Shown here: positions 24,870 through 33,312 of the stretch, piece by piece | Position numbering within the stretch: position 1 is the stretch's first letter | Layout of the letters: the number at the start of each line of letters is the position of its first letter | Assembly (NCBI RefSeq): GCF_000012945.1 | Contig: NC_007509.1 | Span: 1-64,000 of the forward strand | Direction: 5' to 3' | Origin: Burkholderia lata | Lineage (GTDB): Bacteria; Pseudomonadota; Gammaproteobacteria; Burkholderiales; Burkholderiaceae | Length of the DNA: 64,000 nucleotides | The notes under the pieces: generated by a model | The model's database searches: none | The model's input: the letters and a program-made list of their open reading frames with translations, nothing else | What the model was told of the DNA's origin: nothing | Translations under genes and position numbers: made by a program

Positions 24870-24899
24870 AACCAACCCTTTACGACGGATTGGTTCTTT
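24870..24899. terminator. Bidirectional-type terminator hairpin
   Basis: AACCAACCC (24870-24878) pairs imperfectly with GGATTGGTT (24887-24895), flanked by A-rich DNA on the left and CTTTC on the right. Read on the minus strand the stem is followed by a long T-tract, so it would terminate best in that direction. It separates the XRE gene from tnsA. Confidence 0.5.
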
Positions 24900-25080
24900 C
24901 GACCCGGTGAGTCGGGAAATACTGATGCCTTGGTGACTTCAGTATAGCTCCCTTCTCGTTCGCGTCAAGCCCCAGCTCGTCTCCTCGTCGCGTGGAAATG
25001 ACATCCGCGCGGCCGGCGCTCGTCCATTCGGACTGGCGCCCCCACATCCACGCGCCCTGAAGGGCGCAGGAGACATCATC

Positions 25081-25716
25081 ATGCCTTCGTACGATACACG
25101 CAGTGGCGGGAATTTTCGAGGTTTCACGCCTTCCGTCAAAAACGCTTGCTCGATGCCTTGGTACTCGCTTGCCGAAGAGGCGTCGACCCTCTTGCTCGAA
25201 TTTAGTCCGGACGTACTGCGCTTTCGCGGTGCGCAAGATAGAACATTTCTTCTTCGCGAGGCCGGCCAGACTTTTCGATACACGCCCGACTACCAAATTG
25301 TGCGTCGCGACGGTTCGACTGTATTCGTCGAAGCCAAGCCTGCAAAGGATTTACAGAAGCCTTCAGTGCAGGCTCGTATGGCGCGTGCGAGAGCCGTCCT
25401 CGCGGAGCATGGATACGCCCTCTTCATCTGGGATGAACGTACCTACATCTGCGGCACGCGCCACGAGACTCTGCGGCTCTTGCGGCCGTGGCGGGGGCGG
25501 ATGTCGGCCGAACGGATTCGGGAAGCACAGTGGCTCGTTGAAAAGACGCATCCGAAAACTTTCCGAAACCTTGTGCATCTGGCCCGTACGCGTGATGTCG
25601 CGTTGACATGGATCGCCAACGGCGCCGCGGGTATCGATCTCGATGTGCCGCTGACCTCCGACGCAGCCATTTACGTCGCTCCTTCGGAGGTGCGCCATGC
25701 AGAAATTTTTGCTTAA
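25081..25716 (+). CDS. tnsA: TnsA-like transposon endonuclease
   Basis: A 211-residue restriction-enzyme-fold endonuclease that cuts the 5' strands at transposon ends, allowing cut-and-paste transposition with TnsB. The catalytic pattern is visible: SLAEEAST (Glu32/33), RYTPDYQI (Asp70) and VFVEAKPAKD (Glu84-x-Lys86), matching the E...D...(Q/E)xK set of Tn7 TnsA. A helical C-terminal part follows. The ATG at 25081 lies after GGAG. The end overlaps tnsB by 20 bp, so translation is coupled. It appears intact. Confidence 0.85.
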   Translation: MPSYDTRSGGNFRGFTPSVKNACSMPWYSLAEEASTLLLEFSPDVLRFRGAQDRTFLLREAGQTFRYTPDYQIVRRDGSTVFVEAKPAKDLQKPSVQARMARARAVLAEHGYALFIWDERTYICGTRHETLRLLRPWRGRMSAERIREAQWLVEKTHPKTFRNLVHLARTRDVALTWIANGAAGIDLDVPLTSDAAIYVAPSEVRHAEIFA

Positions 25717-27646
25717 ACGTGGCGTCGAATTCCAGGAGGGCGAATACGTCTGGCGCGTTCAGGGTGGACTTCCCGATGGTCGAATCGAATTCAGCTCTGA
25801 CTATAACTCGCCGATACGCATACCCGAAACTGAAGTCTGGGAACGACACAGCAACGGGCGATGGTCGGTCAGAATCGAGTCGCTGCTCGAGACGGGAGCG
25901 TCGCCGATCATAGTCGCTCGGCGAGACGTTTCGACCTTCGAAGAAAAAGATATCGTTGTGATGCGCGCGAGGCTTGTCTACCTGAGAGCTGTCGAGGAAG
26001 CGAAATGTTCGCGCGTTCGCGAGGTCGAAACCGTCATCAGACGGGTAGCGTGCGAAGTTGGTGCATTAACGCCACCAAACTATCGAACCTTCTGTCGCTG
26101 GAAAAAGCGCTATCAGCATTCACGTGATGTCATGGACGTGGTGCCGCGACATGAAAACAAGGGGCGACGTGAAATCCTTGAGGGTCCGCTGCTCACGCTG
26201 GTAGAAGATGTCATCGAAACGCACTACCTGAACGACCAGAAACTGAACGTTGCTCGATTGTTCGATCGTGTAGAGGAGGCCATTGCCTTACAGAACGAAC
26301 GCGATCCTGAAAATCCGTTGCCAACGATCAGTAGAGCGACGATTTATCGTCATGTCGAGAAACTGAACAGCTATCTCGTTACCGCGGCCCGGGAGGGTCG
26401 CACCGAAGCACTGAAGCGATATCGACCAGTGTTTCGTCGCCTCAAGACAAAAAGACTTAACGAACGGTGGGAGATCGACCACACGCCGGTGGACTTGATG
26501 TGCGTCTGCGAACGAACGCGCATGGTCATCGTTCGGCCGGTTCTGACGGTGATCATCGACGCGCACACTCGCATGGTGATGGGATTCCATATCGGAGCGC
26601 GCTCGCCCGGTCAAGAGGAGGTCGGATGGGCAATGCGAATGGCCATGCTCAGCAAGCGTGATCTGTTGAATCGACTAGGCATGGGACATCTTGAATGGCG
26701 GGCGCGAGGCGTGGCCGAGATGGTCGTCGGTGACAACGCGTGGGAATTCCATGGATCGGCCATGCGCGCAGGCTGCGACGAGCTGGGGATTTCACTCATG
26801 TACTGCCCAAAGCGGGCACCATGGTTCAAGGGCCGCGTCGAGCGGTTCATGCGCACGATATCGGAACAACTCTTCCATACGATTCCTGGGACAACTTGGT
26901 CGAATACCACGGAACGTGGAGAGTACCCGTCCGAGAAGCTTGCGTGTGTCTCCCTCGACGAGCTGACCGCGCTGGTGGTGCGCTGGATTGTGGAGTGCTA
27001 TCAGCACGCGCCGCATCGTGGCCTGAAGAACAAGACGCCGCTTCAGGCCTGGCAGGAAAGTGCACGGCTGACACCCATCTACATGCCGGCCGATCCCGAC
27101 CAACTCTCCATCGCGTTCTCGGACGACATCATGCGTCCGATCACGAATAGCGGTGTGACGTTTGATCACCTGTCTTACAACTCCAGCGCGTTGCAGTTGC
27201 TCCGTCACAGCATCCCGGAATGCGAAAAGGTCAAGGTTCGGTATTTCAACGAGCAGACCGGCTATGTCTACGTCTATGACACACGACAGAAGGAATACTT
27301 TCGCGTTGATTGTACCGATCCGGATTACACGAAGGACTTGACCAGATGGATGCACAACGAAGTCACCGACGGCATGCGCAACAGCCGCATCGATATCAGC
27401 TCTGTCTCGCTTCGGAAAGCACGTATTCGTCTCGCGGACGACATTGCTAGGGCGGAGCTTGATCAGAAACTCAAGAAGCGTAAATGGGTTGCGCAGATCA
27501 AGGGGAAGTCGAGCAAGGATCCTGTGTCGGGAGTCGATGGTGGAATGGGCGTGGACGATTCCGTCAGATCCGATCAAGTGGATCCAGCGGTCGTCAAATT
27601 CAATAGTATTCCTGAATTTTTGGTCATGAAGCGTACAGAGCGGTAA
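25697..27646 (+). CDS. tnsB: TnsB-like DDE transposase
   Basis: A 649-residue retroviral-integrase-fold transposase that binds transposon ends and joins 3' ends to target DNA. N-terminal DNA-binding domains occupy about residues 1-240. The catalytic core has Asp261 (RWEIDHTPVDLM), Asp346 (VVGDNAWEFHG) and Glu382 (PWFKGRVERFMRT), with the D-to-E gap of 35 residues typical of the rve family. A Mu-type C-terminal domain follows (about 470-570) with a charged tail that would contact TnsC. All three catalytic residues are present and the frame is intact. It overlaps tnsA and is 10 bp before tnsC. Confidence 0.9.
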   Translation: MQKFLLKRGVEFQEGEYVWRVQGGLPDGRIEFSSDYNSPIRIPETEVWERHSNGRWSVRIESLLETGASPIIVARRDVSTFEEKDIVVMRARLVYLRAVEEAKCSRVREVETVIRRVACEVGALTPPNYRTFCRWKKRYQHSRDVMDVVPRHENKGRREILEGPLLTLVEDVIETHYLNDQKLNVARLFDRVEEAIALQNERDPENPLPTISRATIYRHVEKLNSYLVTAAREGRTEALKRYRPVFRRLKTKRLNERWEIDHTPVDLMCVCERTRMVIVRPVLTVIIDAHTRMVMGFHIGARSPGQEEVGWAMRMAMLSKRDLLNRLGMGHLEWRARGVAEMVVGDNAWEFHGSAMRAGCDELGISLMYCPKRAPWFKGRVERFMRTISEQLFHTIPGTTWSNTTERGEYPSEKLACVSLDELTALVVRWIVECYQHAPHRGLKNKTPLQAWQESARLTPIYMPADPDQLSIAFSDDIMRPITNSGVTFDHLSYNSSALQLLRHSIPECEKVKVRYFNEQTGYVYVYDTRQKEYFRVDCTDPDYTKDLTRWMHNEVTDGMRNSRIDISSVSLRKARIRLADDIARAELDQKLKKRKWVAQIKGKSSKDPVSGVDGGMGVDDSVRSDQVDPAVVKFNSIPEFLVMKRTER

Positions 27647-27656
27647 GGAGAAAATC

Positions 27657-28565
27657 ATGAAGCGATTTAATGTCCGTAAAAGCATCGTCGAACACCCCGA
27701 CTTCGTTGCTGCGCTCAAGAGTATCGAGGACATCCACCAGTGGCTGCGGGAATCTGGCGAAGCCGGTTGTCTGGCGACGGTCGGGGAGTCCGGCGCTGGG
27801 AAGTCCACCGTACTCGAATGCTATCGAGCTCGGTTTCCGATGCGGGAGGAGGTGCTACGCAGGCACGTACCGGTTCTGTATGTCATCGTGCCTGCCGTAC
27901 CAACCGTCAGGTCGCTGGCCGAAGCCATTCTGATTGCTCTCGGCGAGCTTCCGCAAGCCGGTCAATCGAGTGCTCGCTTGACCGAACAGATTGTCAAATT
28001 GGTGCACGGTTGTGGCGTGGAGATCATCATGCTCGACGAATTTCAGCATTTTGTCGAAGGCGATCGTCGTTCGTTGAGGCAGGTCTCGAACTGGTTGAAG
28101 GTGCTTCTGGATCGGCTTCCGACAGCGGTCGTGCTTTCAGGGCTACCGTCGCTGCTTGGGGTGCTGAGGGTCAACGGACAATTGAGGCGTCGGTTTTCAC
28201 GCGTGACGGAGATTCGGCCATTCGATGTTAGCACCCAGGAAGGCGCAGAGACATTTATTGGTGTTATGCAGGCACTCGCCAAAGATATGCCCCTGCCGAT
28301 GGTGGATATCACCGATAAGCGAGTTGCGATGAAGTTGTATTACGCGACTGCAGGCTTGGTGGACTACATCTGCAAGCTGTTGAACGGCGCGTGCCTGATT
28401 GCCGAGCGACGCGGAGCGAAAAATGTCGGTCTGAATGACTTTGCAGAGGCGTTTCTCATCCACATCTGGAAGGACGCTCCGCCGGCACGCAATCCGTTCG
28501 ATGCGAGGTTCAAGGGGGGACCGCTCGACAAGCCTGGTGAGCCGTTTGCGGGAGACGTGCAATGA
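27657..28565 (+). CDS. tnsC: TnsC/TniB-like AAA+ regulator
   Basis: A 302-residue AAA+ ATPase that assembles on target DNA and links target selection (TniQ/TnsD) to the transposase. Walker A is GESGAGKS (residues 43-50) and Walker B is IIMLDEFQHF (Asp127, Glu128). Sensor and arginine regions follow (LPTAVVLSGLPSLLGVL; GQLRRRFSRVTEIRPF). This is the short TniB-like form rather than the 555-residue Tn7 TnsC. The start at 27657 has GGAG upstream. The stop overlaps the tniQ start (ATGA), typical of these operons. Confidence 0.88.
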   Translation: MKRFNVRKSIVEHPDFVAALKSIEDIHQWLRESGEAGCLATVGESGAGKSTVLECYRARFPMREEVLRRHVPVLYVIVPAVPTVRSLAEAILIALGELPQAGQSSARLTEQIVKLVHGCGVEIIMLDEFQHFVEGDRRSLRQVSNWLKVLLDRLPTAVVLSGLPSLLGVLRVNGQLRRRFSRVTEIRPFDVSTQEGAETFIGVMQALAKDMPLPMVDITDKRVAMKLYYATAGLVDYICKLLNGACLIAERRGAKNVGLNDFAEAFLIHIWKDAPPARNPFDARFKGGPLDKPGEPFAGDVQ

Positions 28566-29530
28566 CGACCCCTCTTCTTCTTAGCGTTGCACCGCATCGC
28601 GGCGAGTCGCTCTCCTCGTTGCTACACCGCGTTGCCGAAGTCAATGGGTTGAGTGGGCCAGGAATGGTGCTGCGACGAGCGGGCGTGGCCGCTGTTCGGC
28701 CGCGCTTTCCCTCGGACGCTGATGCGCTTGCCAGAGTTTGCCGGCTTTCTCCAAAGTTGGTACGGGCGATCACGCCATTGACGGTGGGAGCGATCGACCG
28801 TAACGGAACGAAGCACGTCAAGGTCGGCATGTACGGCCATTGGGTCGAACCGAGTTTGGTTATGGTTGGAGAGAACGAGCGCGTGTGTCCGGCATGCATC
28901 GCGGAACACAAACATGTGCTTGGCGTGAACGCTTACGTATTCGCGACAAGCTGTGCCGTTCACGGTGTACGCCTTCTGGACCGCTGTCCGAACTGCAAAC
29001 GTGAGTTGTCGTGCTTGCGCCTCAGTCTAACGCGTTGTCAATGCGGAAGTGATCTCGGCTCGGCAACGTGTCAGCCCGTGGAGCAGGGCGAAATGATGAT
29101 AGCGAGACTCATCGACCGACGTTGGCGCATGAGCTTTGAGCGAGATGTGCCAAGTTTCCCGCACGATGCACCACTGGATTTTCGGGCACTTGATCTCGGA
29201 GAACTCCTGCGTGCGTTGTCGTTTCTCTATCGCACAAGTGGCGCGACAAACGGGTCACCGGACAAGGGGTTGAGGTCGAAGGCTATTCATGAACTTGCTC
29301 CTCGAATGCAGAAAGTCGGACGTGTGATGTTGAATTGGCCAATTGGCTTCACTGAGCTCGTGAAGGCAGAGCGGCTATATCGGCCTCGCTCAGTGTCTCG
29401 CGTGGTCGTGGCGCGAAGCGTTGAACATATCTCGTTGCGCTTGTTTACGGAGCTCCCCGAGCCGAAGTTCGCGTTCCTCCACACCGCACTTGTCGATGCG
29501 ATTGATCGCAATGTGACTCGAGCCGTATAA
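28562..29530 (+). CDS. tniQ: TniQ/TnsD-like target selector
   Basis: A 322-residue TniQ-domain protein that directs insertion to a target site. The N-terminal TniQ start is LLLSVAPHRGESLSSLLHRV (residues 5-24). Zinc-binding pairs follow: C109-x2-C112, C131-x2-H134, C142-x2-C145 and C159-x-C161. The length is between short TniQ and full TnsD (about 500), so it may select either by sequence or through a partner. Its ATG overlaps the tnsC stop. The target attachment site is not evident from this window. A second, broken tniQ follows at 29928. Confidence 0.85.
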   Translation: MTTPLLLSVAPHRGESLSSLLHRVAEVNGLSGPGMVLRRAGVAAVRPRFPSDADALARVCRLSPKLVRAITPLTVGAIDRNGTKHVKVGMYGHWVEPSLVMVGENERVCPACIAEHKHVLGVNAYVFATSCAVHGVRLLDRCPNCKRELSCLRLSLTRCQCGSDLGSATCQPVEQGEMMIARLIDRRWRMSFERDVPSFPHDAPLDFRALDLGELLRALSFLYRTSGATNGSPDKGLRSKAIHELAPRMQKVGRVMLNWPIGFTELVKAERLYRPRSVSRVVVARSVEHISLRLFTELPEPKFAFLHTALVDAIDRNVTRAV

Positions 29531-29621
29531 CACGGCCTTGTAGATGGACGGTGGCGATCCGATTTGGGTCGGATTGCTGCCGGCTTCGACATGAAACATT
29601 GAAGCTGGCGAGGTGAACATC

Positions 29622-29897
29622 ATGAACGCGTGTCGTTGTGGCGCATGTAGATCCGATTGCATGATCAAGCGTTTGCCCGATGACGTCTGGAATAGGCTTG
29701 TGAGCCTTGTACAACAAATGGTCGATGAGTCCGGTGAGCCGGAGGGATTCGACGCGAGAAAGTGGTTGTGCACATGGCTGCACGAGGAGGTGCCATCGCT
29801 CGGATGGAAGAAGCCTGTTGCCTATCTCGATACCACTGATGGCGAGGCGCTGGTGATCGCGACGCTGAAGAGTTTGCAGTCAGGTGCCTATCGTTAG
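29622..29897 (+). CDS. DUF2384 (Xre/MbcA/ParS-type) small protein
   Basis: A 91-residue protein. The C-terminal part (ARKWLCTWLHEEVPSLGWKK, then PVAYLDTTDGEALVIATLKS) fits the DUF2384 toxin-binding domain of MbcA/ParS/Xre antitoxins, where a Trp-Leu helix precedes a conserved Gly-x-x-Pro and a last helix. The Cys-rich N-terminus (ACRCGACRSDC) is unusual. GAGG at 29610-29613 supports the ATG at 29622 over the GTG at 29613. No RES-domain toxin lies beside it, and it sits between two tniQ genes, so its role may be in the transposon (target choice or regulation) rather than as an antitoxin. Inference only. Confidence 0.6.
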   Translation: MNACRCGACRSDCMIKRLPDDVWNRLVSLVQQMVDESGEPEGFDARKWLCTWLHEEVPSLGWKKPVAYLDTTDGEALVIATLKSLQSGAYR

Positions 29898-29927
29898 TGA
29901 GAACGTTGAACTGATCGTGAGTTAGAT

Positions 29928-30261
29928 ATGGAAAATCGTAGGTTTGGTTCTTGTCCCGCTGGTCTTACGAAGTCGACGTTGCGGCAACCGCTAGCGTTTC
30001 GCGTCGAATCCTATCTCGACGAGTCGCTATCGTCGGTACTTATGCGTCTGGTCGATGTGAATGGTCTTCAAAGTGTTGGAGCGTTACTGCGCAGCACCGG
30101 TTGCGTTGCTGTTGATGGTCCGGCACGCAGAAGATGTTCGATTGTCTTGCATGGCAGCGGTGTCCAGGGCGATTGGTGTACTACCTCAGGTGATCCGTAG
30201 GCGCTGCCATTGCAGTGGAGCGTCTGAAATCCATTCGTGCTGGAAGTGCATCACGAACTAG
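29928..30261 (+). pseudogene. Broken second TniQ gene
   Basis: An open frame from the ATG at 29928 begins PLAFRVESYLDESLSSVLMR LV-, the TniQ N-terminal pattern seen in the intact tniQ upstream. Near 30120 the reading shifts: in another frame RHAEDVRLSCMAAVSRAIGV continues the expected helices, ending at 30261. The zinc-finger and C-terminal parts are missing. A second tniQ with its own specificity is common in Tn7-like elements, so this one may have lost an alternative targeting route. Confidence 0.6.
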
Positions 30262-30339
30262 ACCTACTTTCGGCCTGTGCCGCCCGCAGGACCTTAGACT
30301 GCATCGAGGAAAAGCCGTCGCTTCGCGTAATCCTGTGCT

Positions 30340-30510
30340 GAGCATATTCACGAATCCCGGCCGACCTTCATGCAGGTCGTGGATCTCGCGGTGCGCGTGC
30401 GCCATACACGCGGTTTCTGAGACGGTGCTACCGCGATACAGCTCGTCGTAGCCGGCGAATTGAGTGACATGCTTCTGCCGATGCTCGCCGCGCCAATCGG
30501 GCGTGGACCG
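30340..30510 (-). pseudogene. IS66-family transposase (TnpC) fragment
   Basis: On the minus strand the frame reads STPDWRGEHRQKHVTQFAGY, DELYRGSTVSETACMAHAHR, EIHDLHEGRP. This matches the IS66 TnpC stretch that normally reads SPDRxGEHPQxHL...QADAYxGFxxLY...EAACWAHxRRKFYDLHEARP, with a small internal deletion after QFAG. Only about 55 codons remain, with no ends or catalytic context. It directly abuts the 3' end of the PucR gene at 30528, marking the right edge of the island. Confidence 0.65.
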
Positions 30511-30527
30511 AGCCCCATCGACTGCCG

Positions 30528-31769
30528 TCATTGGACCGTATTGCCCAGCTTGATCGCAATGTCGAGCTTCGAGATCCAACTGACGTCGTCCAGGCGCGCG
30601 CCGAGAATATTCTCGATGCGCTCCAAGCGGTAGTTGAGTGTATTGGGGTGGATCCCCAATACACTCGCGGTTGCCTTTCGTCGCTGAAGCTGATCGAAGT
30701 AGGTTCGAAGCGTTTTGAGCAAGTCGGGTTCGCGGGCGAGTCGTTCGATCAGAGATGTCAGGTAGGCAAACGCACGTTTCGTGCCGCGTATGCATTCCTC
30801 TACGGCGATTTCGGAATACAGGCGCACGCGTTCCTCGTTGAGATGGTTCCGACCGAAACTGAGCGCCCGGCCAGCCTCATCGGCGGACATGGCCCAGCCA
30901 GACGCGCCTTCGCCTGGCAGGCCGACGCCGATCGCCTTGACTTCAGGTAGCGTATCTGCGATCGATGCAATCTGCTTGGCCATCTGAAGATCGTTCGCCC
31001 CGATCATCGCTTCGGGCCGCACGGGGATCCACATGAGCAATTGTTCGCGAAACCAGATGTCGAAAATATTGTCGACGGGGAGTCTGAGGCACTGGGCGGC
31101 TGCCGCCACGATGCGGTCGATCTCATTCCTGATGGTGGCCGAATTGTTGTCGATCAACTCGATGTCGATGGCCAAGGCCACTCTCGGCACTGCCACGTCG
31201 AGGCGTAGCGCCGCGGCGGTTTTATTGAATCCCTCTGTGTCGTCGGGGAAGTTGAGAATGATGCCATGCAGCTGATAGCGCAACGATTCTCGCCAGCGGG
31301 CCTGTTTGTATTGCTCTTCCAGAAAGGTCTGCGCGATTTCCTGCGACAGGATGTCACAGAACTCGAGCAGATACGGTGAGATTCGGAGCAGAAGTTCGTC
31401 GCGAAGGGCGTCGTTCTCCCCGGCCACTCCGATATAGACGCACCACAGTTCGCGAGATCCGAGCCGGAATGCGCGCAACAATGCTTCAAGCGGAACACCT
31501 TGGTAGACGCGTCGGCGTCCGTGTGCGCGGAACCCTTCAAGCGCCTCCTCGGATGGCATCTTGCCCGATACGAGGCTGTCGAGCCAGAGCTTTGACGACA
31601 AGACGATCGTATCCCGGACATCAAGCAGCGTCGTCGCATCGAGGTCGGCATAGGGCTTGATGTTCATCAGGGTGTTGTACACGCGTTCGACGAAGGTATC
31701 GTTGTGCTCGGCAACGCTAGCGGTCCACTGACGCAGGGTTGGGGAGATTTCGGGGATGGCGGTTGTCAT
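30528..31769 (-). CDS. PucR/CdaR-type transcriptional regulator
   Basis: A 413-residue regulator. The N-terminal half is a helical RsbRD-like sensor region (YQGVPLEALLRAFRLGSREL); the middle is a GGDEF-like fold of the CdaR type; the C-terminal HTH_30 domain (LKTLRTYFDQLQRRKATASV, then LGIHPNTLNYRLERIENILG) is the PucR signature. Such proteins activate purine, sugar-acid, proline or detoxification genes. Start at 31769. It lies upstream of nothing on its own strand within the window except the island edge, and its regulon is not evident. It could concern the FAD-glucose dehydrogenase operon upstream on the same strand, but a strong hairpin separates them. Confidence 0.82.
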   Translation of the reverse strand: MTTAIPEISPTLRQWTASVAEHNDTFVERVYNTLMNIKPYADLDATTLLDVRDTIVLSSKLWLDSLVSGKMPSEEALEGFRAHGRRRVYQGVPLEALLRAFRLGSRELWCVYIGVAGENDALRDELLLRISPYLLEFCDILSQEIAQTFLEEQYKQARWRESLRYQLHGIILNFPDDTEGFNKTAAALRLDVAVPRVALAIDIELIDNNSATIRNEIDRIVAAAAQCLRLPVDNIFDIWFREQLLMWIPVRPEAMIGANDLQMAKQIASIADTLPEVKAIGVGLPGEGASGWAMSADEAGRALSFGRNHLNEERVRLYSEIAVEECIRGTKRAFAYLTSLIERLAREPDLLKTLRTYFDQLQRRKATASVLGIHPNTLNYRLERIENILGARLDDVSWISKLDIAIKLGNTVQ

Positions 31770-31966
31770 ACGATTTCGCTCCTAGCGAAGGCTCCGCGCG
31801 GTCGGGCAATGCTCCCGGTTGCTTGAATGGTACGTCCGGGGCGATCGTGCTGCTGAAGATAAATGACACAAAGGTTCACGAAGCAGGGTGGGAAATCCAG
31901 CAGGCATGATTGGGTGCTACGAATTGATTGACCCCGGTATGCGTAATGTCTCGATGTCGGGCGCTG

Positions 31967-32013
31967 CGACAACAGGCCCAATCGGTCATGTCGACCGGCT
32001 GGGCCTGTTGTCG
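31967..32013. terminator. Strong 14-bp stem hairpin after the dehydrogenase operon
   Basis: CGACAACAGGCCCA (31967-31980) and TGGGCCTGTTGTCG (32000-32013) are exact reverse complements with a 19-base loop. The loop itself contains CCGGTCGACATGACCG-like pairing. It lies 20 bp past the stop of the cytochrome c subunit on the minus strand. There is no T-tract, so it is either Rho-assisted or an mRNA 3'-end stabiliser. Confidence 0.65.
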
Positions 32014-32032
32014 GTGGATGCGGTGCGCGACG

Positions 32033-33310
32033 TCAGCGCAGCTTCGCGACGTCCTGCTCGGTCACCTTCGCGGCCGGATTGCCGAACTGCCCGGTTAGGT
32101 AGTTCGTCAGCGCGGCGATCTGCGCATCCGACAGCTCGTGGCGGAACGCCGGCATCCCGACGTCCTCGCTGCCGGCCTTGCGTTCCACGCCGTTCAGGAT
32201 CACCTGCACGAGGTTGGTCGGATTCGATGCGCCGACCGTCGAGTTGTGGAACAGCGGCGGGTAATAGCCGTCCGGCGTGCCCTTGCCCTGCATCTGGTGA
32301 CAGGTCGCGCAGTTGCCGAGATAGAGCCGTGCCGGATCGATGCCCGACGACGCGAGCGCGACGCCGCGCAGCGTCAGGCCATCTTCGGCCGGCTTGCCCC
32401 ACGACGAGCGCGACTGCTTCGCATCGCCGCTGGCGACGGCCGGTACCGTGCGAATGTACGTCGAGATCGCGCCGATGTCGGCTTCCGTCATCTTCGAGAA
32501 GCTGTGCTCGACCGCCTCGGCCATCGGGCCGGCCGCCTGCGCGAGACCCGGCACGCTACCGGTGCGCAGATACTGGACGAGCTGCTGCTGCGTCCAGCCG
32601 CCGATCCCCGCGTTGGCGTCGGACGTGATGTTGTAGCCGTCCCAGCCCGCGAGCACCGAGCCCGACAGGAAGCTGCCGCCCGTCTCGTCGAGCGACTTCT
32701 CCTGCATCGCGATGCCGCGCGGCGTGTGGCACGTGCTGCAGTGAGCGAGACCCTGGACGAGATACGAGCCGCGGTTCCACTCGGCGCTCTGCGCCGGCTT
32801 CGGTTCGTATGCGCCGTCCTTCAGGAACAGCCAGTTCCAGATTTTCAGCGGCCAGCGCATGCTCAGCAGCGCGGGGATCTCGTTCTTCGGCGGCGCCTGC
32901 TTGACCGGCTCGACGCCGTGCATGAAGTACGCGTACAGCGCCTGCACGTCGTCGTCGTTGATCTTCGCGTACGACACGTACGGCATCGCCGGATACAGGT
33001 TGTCGCCGTTCTTCGACACCCCGTGGCGCACCGCGCGCTCGAAGTCCTCGGCCGACCAGTTGCCGATGCCCGTCTCGGGATCGGGCGTGATGTTGCTCGT
33101 GTAGATCTTGCCGAGCATCGGGATCGGCATGCCGAGACCGCCCGCGAACGGCTTGCCGCCCTTCGCGGTGTGGCACGCCATGCAGTCGCCCGCGACCGCG
33201 AGATATTCGCCGCGCTTGACCAGCGCCGGATCGGCCGCATCGGCCGCGCGTACGAGACCCGGCAGCGCAAGGCAGCCGGCGAGGAGGAAGGTGAGAGTAG
33301 ATTTCCGCAC
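32033..33310 (-). CDS. FAD-glucose dehydrogenase cytochrome c (beta) subunit
   Basis: A 425-residue triheme cytochrome c that accepts electrons from the FAD/3Fe-4S catalytic subunit and passes them to the respiratory chain. It has a Sec signal peptide (residues 1-23) and three CxxCH sites: CMACH at 43-47, CSTCH and CATCH further on. The family is the alcohol/gluconate dehydrogenase cytochrome c subunit. The start is a GTG at 33310, 2 bp after the alpha-subunit stop, with AAGGAAG upstream. It is the last gene of the cydAB-gamma-alpha-beta series. Confidence 0.93.
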   Translation of the reverse strand: MRKSTLTFLLAGCLALPGLVRAADAADPALVKRGEYLAVAGDCMACHTAKGGKPFAGGLGMPIPMLGKIYTSNITPDPETGIGNWSAEDFERAVRHGVSKNGDNLYPAMPYVSYAKINDDDVQALYAYFMHGVEPVKQAPPKNEIPALLSMRWPLKIWNWLFLKDGAYEPKPAQSAEWNRGSYLVQGLAHCSTCHTPRGIAMQEKSLDETGGSFLSGSVLAGWDGYNITSDANAGIGGWTQQQLVQYLRTGSVPGLAQAAGPMAEAVEHSFSKMTEADIGAISTYIRTVPAVASGDAKQSRSSWGKPAEDGLTLRGVALASSGIDPARLYLGNCATCHQMQGKGTPDGYYPPLFHNSTVGASNPTNLVQVILNGVERKAGSEDVGMPAFRHELSDAQIAALTNYLTGQFGNPAAKVTEQDVAKLR

Positions 33311-33312
33311 GG

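Noticed and set aside
29613..29897. Complete RES-Xre toxin-antitoxin pair
   Set aside because: Only the DUF2384-like half is present; no RES-domain gene on either side.
24442..30261. CRISPR-associated transposon
   Set aside because: No cas genes and no direct-repeat array next to the tns genes or elsewhere in the window.
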